DNA of 47,019 nucleotides from an uncultured Bacteroidales bacterium (GTDB lineage: Bacteria; Bacteroidota; Bacteroidia; Bacteroidales; Muribaculaceae): assembly GCA_902800715.1 (NCBI GenBank), contig CADCFN010000019.1, positions 1 through 47,019 of the forward strand. The letters run 5' to 3'. The notes under the pieces were generated by a model. The model ran no database searches. It was given only the letters and a program-made list of their open reading frames with translations, and had not been told where the DNA came from. The number at the start of each line of letters is the position of its first letter. The stretch's first letter is position 1. Made by a program: the position numbers and the translations under genes. Positions 41,841 through 47,019 of this stretch are shown in pieces.

Positions 41841-43760
41841 ATGAAGAAATTTTTATTTACTCTTGCTGCTGTCCTGATGGCAGGTAGCCTGTACGCCGGC
41901 GAGTATTTCGTTTGCGAGGACTATCAGATCGCTCAGGATCAGATTGGCAAAAATGTCAACATCGACATTAAGGCTCACTTCGACGCCTATGTTAGTGCAT
42001 GGATGTCTGAGTTCTTCCTGCCCGAGAACGTAACTCTGGTTGGCGTGAAGAAGGGTGCAGACATGAACCTGACCTTCCTGGATGAGTTCGGCGATGAGAC
42101 CACTGTTGCTCCCGACATCACCCGTCAGGGCACCAAGCTGATTGTTGCCGTTATGGTAGCTCAGTATTCTGAGGATGGCGAAATGTACGGTGTTGCCAAG
42201 TGGGCTCCCGGCGACTATGACCAGATGATGATTCTGGTTGTTAAGGCCAATGAGCAGTTCCAGGGCGGCGAAATCAAGATCGTCTCCGACTTCTCTTGCG
42301 GTCAGGACAGCCGTCCCGAGATCAACGAGAACCGTTCCAGCGAGCGTGGTGCTGAGGGTATCTCCCAGCTCACCGTTGAGGGTGCAACCCCCGTGCTCCA
42401 GGATCTGAGCGGTGAAATCGTTATCGGTTCTCCCACCGACGAGGGTAAGGTTTCTATCACCTACACTGGTGATGAGGACGTAACCATCCTGGTTGTTGTT
42501 AACGGCGTTGAGACTCCGATCGATGAGGATGGCAACATCACCATCAACGAGGGTCGCAGCATCATCGTTGTTACCGTTGAGGCCGAGGGCTTCAATCCCA
42601 AGTCGCTCACTGGCGAGATCGAGTGGGTTAAGCCCGTCGTTCCCGAGAAGACCGAGAAGCCCGTTATCACCTGGGAAGAGGTTGAAGGTGGTGTTCAGGT
42701 TACCGCTACCGGTGACGGCCACATCTGCCTCTACGTTGAGGACGAACTCGTAGCTGAGGGTGAAGGCACCGCTACCTACTTCATTGCAAGCACTGAGCTT
42801 GAGGAAGAGTATGGTGTAAGCGCTACCGCTAAGGAGGAAGGCAAGGAAATCAGCGATCCCGCTGTTGAGACCGTTTGGGTTCCCGGCATCGGCACTCCCG
42901 AGCCCGAGAAGACTCCCAATCCCGTCATCAACTACGATGATGAGACCTTCACTGTTGACGTTACTGGTAACGGTACCATCCACGTTTATGTTGATGGTGA
43001 GGAAGTAACCAACCCCTACACCTTCGAGCAGGGTGAGGAAGATGTAACCTACGTTATCACCGCTACCGCTCAGGAGGATGGCAAGGAGATCAGCGAAACC
43101 GTTGAGCTCATCGTTGTAGTTCCTGGCACTGGCGAGCCCGGTCCTCAGCCTCAGGAAGGCTTTGTACTGATTCTCATCGACCAGTTCGGCAACGAGGTTC
43201 CCTATCCTCTGAATGAGGGTGTTGATGGTGACCACACCACCACCGTTACCTTGAAGTACTATCCTTGGGGTGAGTTCTACTGGGATCCCGCTCTGACCGA
43301 CGAGCAGAACGAGGCTAACCGTCCCAACGTGCCCTTCTACTTCCTGATCAATGGCGAGCGCTACGGTGCTGACATTGAGATGCGCGAGACCGTTCTCGGT
43401 TATGCTATGGAGAACCCCCTGTTCTTGGGCGCTGAGGACAACTACTGCGTTCCCGTAGGCTTCTCCTACACTCTGGGTGTTGCCTTCAAGGATGGTGACT
43501 ACTATGTATACGCAGCTATCTCCAAGGCTACCGGTGTTGACGAGCTCAACGCTGAGAAGGCCGTTGCTGGCGTACGCTACTTCAACATGGCAGGTCAGGA
43601 GATGCAGGAGGCTAACGGCATGACCATCGTCGTTACCACCTACACCGACGGTACCACCAGCCATCCACCTTTAGCAGGTGAAAAAATGAGGCGGTCCCCA
43701 CTCGTGGGACCGCCTTTTTTTTGCCTTTTTTTTTTAAAAAAGTCATTTTTTTTTGATTAA
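41841..43760 (+). CDS. Secreted modular protein, array copy 1, with abnormal 3' end
   Basis: This encodes 639 aa in the open frame. Signal peptide MKKFLFTLAAVLMAGSLYA. Residues 20 to about 165 form a cohesin-like beta domain (NVNIDIKAHFDAYVSAWMSE, then FFLPENVTLVGVKKGADM; AKWAPGDYDQMMILVVKA; SDFSCGQDSRPEINENRSS). About 190-270 is a beta module; two Ig-like modules follow (GGVQVTATGDGHICLYVEDE; TVDVTGNGTIHVYVDGEEV), then a C-terminal domain with YYPWGEFYWDP and VRYFNMAGQEMQEANGMTIV then VTTYTDGTTS. The last residues, HPPLAGEKMRRSP and a Phe-rich end, read through the terminator at 43689-43722 and are not a natural tail. Codon use is extremely biased, as in highly expressed genes. Probably an abundant surface protein; function unknown. 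Confidence 0.82.
   Translation: MKKFLFTLAAVLMAGSLYAGEYFVCEDYQIAQDQIGKNVNIDIKAHFDAYVSAWMSEFFLPENVTLVGVKKGADMNLTFLDEFGDETTVAPDITRQGTKLIVAVMVAQYSEDGEMYGVAKWAPGDYDQMMILVVKANEQFQGGEIKIVSDFSCGQDSRPEINENRSSERGAEGISQLTVEGATPVLQDLSGEIVIGSPTDEGKVSITYTGDEDVTILVVVNGVETPIDEDGNITINEGRSIIVVTVEAEGFNPKSLTGEIEWVKPVVPEKTEKPVITWEEVEGGVQVTATGDGHICLYVEDELVAEGEGTATYFIASTELEEEYGVSATAKEEGKEISDPAVETVWVPGIGTPEPEKTPNPVINYDDETFTVDVTGNGTIHVYVDGEEVTNPYTFEQGEEDVTYVITATAQEDGKEISETVELIVVVPGTGEPGPQPQEGFVLILIDQFGNEVPYPLNEGVDGDHTTTVTLKYYPWGEFYWDPALTDEQNEANRPNVPFYFLINGERYGADIEMRETVLGYAMENPLFLGAEDNYCVPVGFSYTLGVAFKDGDYYVYAAISKATGVDELNAEKAVAGVRYFNMAGQEMQEANGMTIVVTTYTDGTTSHPPLAGEKMRRSPLVGPPFFCLFFLKKSFFFD
43458..43661 (+). repeat. 204-nt near-identical 3' block, copy in array gene 1
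   Basis: This block differs from 45835-46038 at only two positions, far closer than the rest of the two genes. Similarity ends abruptly after the AGC codon at 43659-43661. It encodes the segment from GFSYTLGVA to TYTDGTTS. Confidence 0.9.
43689..43722 (+). terminator. Intrinsic terminator inside the end of array gene 1
   Basis: AGGCGGTCCC pairs with GGGACCGCCT, followed by eight T. The in-frame stop codon of array gene 1 (43758-43760) lies beyond it, so transcripts ending here would lack a stop codon. Confidence 0.9.
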
Positions 43761-43763
43761 TGA

Positions 43764-43794
43764 TTGGTTATTTAAAAAAGATGTTGTAATTTTG
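43764..43794 (+). promoter_or_regulatory. Promoter of the second modular protein gene
   Basis: TTG at 43764-43766, a 20-bp spacer and TAATTTTG at 43787-43794 match the consensus. The leader is about 120 nt. Confidence 0.75.
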
Positions 43795-43830
43795 TGGTCG
43801 TATCGGGTGAAGTGCCTTCTAAACAATAGG

Positions 43831-43881
43831 ATGAACATGGAGTCCCGTATGATGAGATTAAGTTTATTTATTTGTGTTTAG
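43831..43881 (+). CDS. Candidate 16-aa leader ORF upstream of the second modular protein
   Basis: ATG at 43831 to TAG at 43879-43881 in the leader, encoding MNMESRMMRLSLFICV. It is in the same relative place as the leader ORFs of the other array genes but is not alike in sequence. Support is weak. Confidence 0.25.
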   Translation: MNMESRMMRLSLFICV

Positions 43882-43920
43882 TTACATATTTTTATTTAAC
43901 CTAATTCTTTTGTGTTTATT

Positions 43921-46110
43921 ATGAAGAAATTTTTATTTACTCTTGCAGCTATCCTGATGGCTGGTAGCATGTGTGCTGGCGAGTATTTCGTTTGCCAGGA
44001 CTTTGAGATCCCCCAGGACAAGATTGGCAAAAATGTTAACATCGACGTGAAGGCTCACTTCGACGCCTATGTTAGTGCATGGTTGACTGAGATCTTCCTG
44101 CCCGAGAACGTATCTCTGGTTGGTGTGAAGAAGGGTGCTGACATGACCCTGACCTTCCTGGATGAGTTCGGTGATGAGACCAGCATTGCTCCCGACATCA
44201 CCCGTCAGGGCACCAAGCTGATCGTTGCTGTTATGGCTGCTCAGTATTCTGAGGATGGCGAGATGTACGGTGTTGCCAAGTGGGCTCCCGGCGACTACGA
44301 CCAGATGATGATCATGGTTGTTAAGTGCACCGAGGAGTTCCAGGGCGGCGAGGTTAAGCTCGTTACCGACTTCTCTTGCGGTCAGGACACTCGTCCCGAG
44401 ATCAACGAGAACCGTTCCAGCCAGCGCGCTGGTGAGGGTATCTCTCAGCTCACCGTCGAGGGTGCTGGCCCCGTTGAGCCCGAGGTAACCGAGAAGCCCG
44501 AAATCACCTGGGAAGAGGTTGAAGGTGGTGTTCAGGTAACCGCTACCGGTAACGGCCACATCTGCCTCTACGTTGAGGACATCCTCGTTGCTGAGGGTGA
44601 GGGCACCGCTACCTACTTCATCGAGAGCACTGAGCTCGAGGAAGAGTATGGTGTAAGCGCTACCGCTCAGGAGGAAGGCAAGGAAGTCAGCGAGTACGCT
44701 GTTGAGACCGTTTACGTTCCTGGTCTGCCCGTTGTTCCCGAGGTAACCGCTACCCCGGAGATTAAGTACGAGGTTAACGAGGAAGAGCAGTATGTTGACA
44801 TCTGGGCCGAGGGTGAAGGCACCATCAAGCTGTACATTGACGGCTTTGAGGTTGCTAACCACTTCCACTATGCATTCCAGGATGAGGAGGATGTAGTTGT
44901 TGTAACTGCAACCGCTCAGGAGGAAGGCAAGGAGATCAGTGAGGTTGCTGAGATGGAGATCACCATCCCCGCTAAGCCCGTTGTTCCCCAGCCCGAGGTA
45001 ACCGCTACCCCGACCATCACCGTTGACGAGAACTACAACCTGATCGTTGAAGGTGAGGGTGAGATCCACGTTTATGTTGACGGTGAGGAAGTTGAGCTGC
45101 CCTACACCTTCGAGCAGGCTGAGGAGGACGTAACCTACGTCATCACCGCTACCGCTCAGGAGGAAGGCAAGGAGATCAGTGAGGTTGCTCGCTATGAGGT
45201 AACCATCCCTGGCACCGGCATCATTCCCGAGGAGCCCTACGAGACCCCCGCTCCCGTGGTAACCGTTGAGGAGACCGAGGACGCTGTTGTTGTAACCGCT
45301 ACCGGTGAGGGCGTCATCAACATCTACGTTAAGGAGATGAACCGTGACGAGGAGCCCATCGTTAACGAGCCCGTTGCTACTGGCGAGGGTGAGGCTACCT
45401 ACAGCATCATGAAGGGTGAAGAGGCTAAGATCTTTGCCGTTTGGGCTACCGCTCAGCGCGACGAGGAGGCTCTCGTTGGTATCAGCGAGACCCAGTACGT
45501 TGACGTTCCCGCTCTGGAGCCCGTTACTCCCGAGGAGGGCTATCAGCTGATTCTCATCGACCAGGATGGTAACGAGGTTCCCTACGAGCTCAACGAGGGC
45601 ACCGATGGTGACTACACCACCACCGTAACTCTGCACTACTATCCTTGGGGTGAGTTCTACTGGGATCCCATGCTGACCGACGAGGAGAACGAGGCTAACC
45701 GTCCCAACGTGAACTTCTACTTCATGATCAACGGCAAGCGCTACGGTGCTGAGGAGCTGACCGAGACCGTTCTTGGTTATGCAATGCAGAACCCGCTGAC
45801 CGAGGGTGCTGAGGACTACTACTGCGTACCTGTTGGCTTCTCCTACACTCTGGGTGTTGCCTACAAGGATGGTGACTACTATGTATACGCAGCTATCTCC
45901 AAGGCTACCGGTGTTGACGAGCTCAACGCTGAGAAGGCTGTTGCTGGCGTACGCTACTTCAACATGGCAGGTCAGGAGATGCAGGAGGCTAACGGCATGA
46001 CCATCGTCGTTACCACCTACACCGACGGTACCACCAGCTCGCCTTTTTTTATTAGTGTCCAGGAAAAACACGATAAAACCCCCATAAGCAGTAGAGTAAC
46101 AAAGTCATAA
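43921..46110 (+). CDS. Secreted modular protein, array copy 2
   Basis: This encodes 729 aa from the ATG at 43921, chosen because the first 25 bases match copies 1 and 3. Signal peptide MKKFLFTLAAILMAGSMCA. The cohesin-like domain (20 to about 180) is very close to copy 1. Four Ig-like modules follow, separated by Pro/Val linkers (GGVQVTATGNGHICLYVEDI; YVDIWAEGEGTIKLYIDGFE; NLIVEGEGEIHVYVDGEEVE; AVVVTATGEGVINIYVKEMN), each ending with ATAQEEGKE-like strands; copy 1 has fewer. The C-terminal domain is shared with copy 1. The tail after GTTS (SPFFISVQEKHDKTPISSRV then TKS) is unrelated to copy 1 and does not look native. No terminator hairpin was seen after it. Probably an abundant surface or secreted protein; function unknown. 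Confidence 0.85.
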   Translation: MKKFLFTLAAILMAGSMCAGEYFVCQDFEIPQDKIGKNVNIDVKAHFDAYVSAWLTEIFLPENVSLVGVKKGADMTLTFLDEFGDETSIAPDITRQGTKLIVAVMAAQYSEDGEMYGVAKWAPGDYDQMMIMVVKCTEEFQGGEVKLVTDFSCGQDTRPEINENRSSQRAGEGISQLTVEGAGPVEPEVTEKPEITWEEVEGGVQVTATGNGHICLYVEDILVAEGEGTATYFIESTELEEEYGVSATAQEEGKEVSEYAVETVYVPGLPVVPEVTATPEIKYEVNEEEQYVDIWAEGEGTIKLYIDGFEVANHFHYAFQDEEDVVVVTATAQEEGKEISEVAEMEITIPAKPVVPQPEVTATPTITVDENYNLIVEGEGEIHVYVDGEEVELPYTFEQAEEDVTYVITATAQEEGKEISEVARYEVTIPGTGIIPEEPYETPAPVVTVEETEDAVVVTATGEGVINIYVKEMNRDEEPIVNEPVATGEGEATYSIMKGEEAKIFAVWATAQRDEEALVGISETQYVDVPALEPVTPEEGYQLILIDQDGNEVPYELNEGTDGDYTTTVTLHYYPWGEFYWDPMLTDEENEANRPNVNFYFMINGKRYGAEELTETVLGYAMQNPLTEGAEDYYCVPVGFSYTLGVAYKDGDYYVYAAISKATGVDELNAEKAVAGVRYFNMAGQEMQEANGMTIVVTTYTDGTTSSPFFISVQEKHDKTPISSRVTKS
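45835..46038 (+). repeat. 204-nt near-identical 3' block, copy in array gene 2
   Basis: Partner of 43458-43661, with two differences. Similarity stops after AGC at 46036-46038, the same codon as in gene 1. Confidence 0.9.
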
Positions 46111-46605
46111 TGATGATTTTCATAAAGGGGGCTTACTTCTAAGCCCATAGGGCTGCAAGGGGTGCATCAAGGATGTGCCACCCCGATGGGGCTAGGACGA
46201 ATGCTCACTCTTATAAATGCTAATTTCGCTAATTAAACGAATTAGAAAAATTTTTGACTTAAAATACTAGCACATAATTAGTTGAATTCGTGAAATTCGC
46301 ATTATCCCCGCAGGGTTAAGTGCAATATCTATATCATTTTTCAATTTTAATGGGACACCAGTGATAGTGGATTGTGCCGGTGTTGAAAATCTTAAGCGAC
46401 CCTAATGCCTTTTTTTTGCCCGCCTCTTCTCCCGTGCTGCACATGTCTGCATCCCGCCATTGACCCCTTCCCCGCATGCGTCTCACCCCCAAGGCGGAAC
46501 GTATATTTATTAATTTCGGTAGGCGTGTTCGAGTGTCGCCTTTACTGAAATTGGTTACTTTTTCCTCCCTGATGGTGAGTGAAATAAAAAAAATAATCCT
46601 TTTTC
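46111..46605. other. Intergenic stretch between array copies 2 and 3
   Basis: No gene is supported; a minus-strand open frame across 46334-46654 has no protein features. The stretch contains a GC-rich imperfect repeat around 46130-46200 (GCCCATAGGGCTGCAAGGGG; CCACCCCGATGGGGCTAGGA), a long inverted repeat (46212-46305) and, at its right end, the promoter of the third array gene. Confidence 0.5.
46212..46305. repeat. Imperfect inverted repeat with about 32-bp arms
   Basis: Left arm about 46212-46245 (ATAAATGCTAATTTCGCTAA start) and right arm about 46273-46305 (ends GTGAAATTCGCATTAT) are reverse complements at most positions, with a loop of about 28 nt. No transposase is present. Confidence 0.65.
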
Positions 46606-46636
46606 TTTGGCGGTTAAGAAAAAAATTGTAACTTTG
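46606..46636 (+). promoter_or_regulatory. Promoter of the third modular protein gene
   Basis: TTTG at 46606-46609, a 19-bp spacer and TAACTTTG at 46629-46636 fully match the consensus. The leader is about 325 nt. Confidence 0.85.
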
Positions 46637-46694
46637 CAATACTAAATGAACCAACTAGCATCATTTCATTGATATACCAAAATCAAGTGATGAT

Positions 46695-46796
46695 ATGAAA
46701 AAATTTATATCTCGTACGCGGTTTTTGTTCTCGGTCAGGCAACTGTCTGGGAATATGTCTTTTTCCCGTTTCAAGACACGAAATGATGGCGCATGA
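46695..46796 (+). CDS. Candidate 33-aa leader ORF upstream of the third modular protein
   Basis: ATG at 46695 to TGA at 46794-46796, about 55 nt after the expected transcription start. The peptide is basic (MKKFISRTRFLFSVRQLSGN then MSFSRFKTRNDGA). The MKKF start echoes the main gene, but the rest is unlike a signal peptide. It sits where copy 1 has its 26-codon ORF. The remaining leader, 46797-46966, is AT-rich without a gene. Confidence 0.35.
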   Translation: MKKFISRTRFLFSVRQLSGNMSFSRFKTRNDGA

Positions 46797-46966
46797 GAAA
46801 CATTTACTTTACCTTATATATTATTATAGTAAATAAACCTTTGTGAATAGTAGTAATGTTAACCCGAGACTCTTTAGACAAACCATGATGATTTAACCCG
46901 ATATGAAATTGATAATTTATTGTTTTTATTCACTTTATAACTATTAATTAAAATTTTGTTCAAATT

Positions 46967-47019
46967 ATGAAGAAATTTTTATTTACACTTGCAGCCCTGC
47001 TGATGGCAGGTAGTGCTTT
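46967..47019 (+). CDS. Secreted modular protein, array copy 3, cut by the window edge
   Basis: Only the first 17 codons and part of the next are visible (MKKFLFTLAALLMAGSA). They encode a signal peptide almost identical at base level to copies 1 and 2, after a promoter and long leader like those of copy 1. It is taken as a third paralogue of the array; everything after the signal peptide is outside the window. Confidence 0.75.
   Translation, partial: MKKFLFTLAALLMAGSA

Noticed and set aside
41853-43664. 603-codon antisense open frame over array gene 1
   Set aside because: It is a by-product of the extreme codon bias of the sense gene; it has no signal, start context or protein family features.
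42960-45240. Regularly recurring sequence resembling a repeat array such as CRISPR
   Set aside because: The repeats are in-frame coding modules of about 200 bases with diverged copies and no spacer structure.
43933-46071. 712-codon antisense open frame over array gene 2
   Set aside because: Same cause; the sense strand has promoter, signal peptide and modular repeats.

Overview
The window reads as chromosomal DNA of a gut-type member of the order Bacteroidales (Prevotellaceae or Muribaculaceae grade; the genus cannot be fixed from this sequence). Grounds: many promoters match the Bacteroidetes consensus (TTTG, about 19-21 bp, TAnnTTTG); coding starts sit behind AT-rich leaders rather than strong Shine-Dalgarno sites; lipoproteins carry acidic residues just after the lipobox cysteine; several secreted proteins end in a GIY(I/V)xxGKK-type tail related to type IX sorting tails; and BspA-type leucine-rich repeats, GLUG motifs and an OMP_b-brl_3 receptor are present. 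No tRNA, rRNA, CRISPR array, transposase or integrase was found.

Layout. 1-6600: a serpin cut by the left edge, a large secreted protein and an AT-rich family-2 glycosyltransferase, the last two bracketed by imperfect direct repeats (1349-1383 and 5821-5853), then a small membrane protein. 6770-14700: a probable five-gene operon of a membrane-anchored AraC regulator, two secretory-lipase-like hydrolases, a BspA/GLUG protein and a small dockerin protein. 14800-18200: four secreted proteins or lipoproteins of unknown role. 18436-19545: a secreted flavodoxin-cyclophilin-like-dockerin fusion. 19860-25944: the SpoIIM / membrane protein / DUF4129 / DUF4350 / MoxR / DUF58 operon, with an RDD gene divergent from it. 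27000-31000: a type IX-sorted secreted protein, a P1 (DmpA-type) peptidase, and a C26 amidohydrolase with a cell-wall-hydrolase-like C-terminal half. 31010-34640: an outer-membrane protein, a lipoprotein metallophosphoesterase and a DUF2156-GNAT fusion. 34700-41400: rhodanese and Nudix genes, carboxynorspermidine synthase, an OMP_b-brl_3 receptor and a Gate-domain membrane protein.

41500-47019: a tandem array of at least three paralogous secreted modular proteins, the third cut by the right edge. Codon use is strongly biased, each gene has its own promoter, and each leader carries a tiny ORF. The N-terminal domain looks like a cohesin-type beta sandwich and is followed by a varying number of Ig-like modules. 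Both complete copies share a 204-nt near-identical 3' block and then lose all similarity at exactly the same codon; in the first copy the reading frame runs through its own transcription terminator.

The most interesting possibility is that dockerin-tailed proteins (14148-14696, 18436-19545) and highly expressed cohesin-like modular proteins (41841-46110) belong to one surface-assembly system. That link is inference from sequence pattern only.
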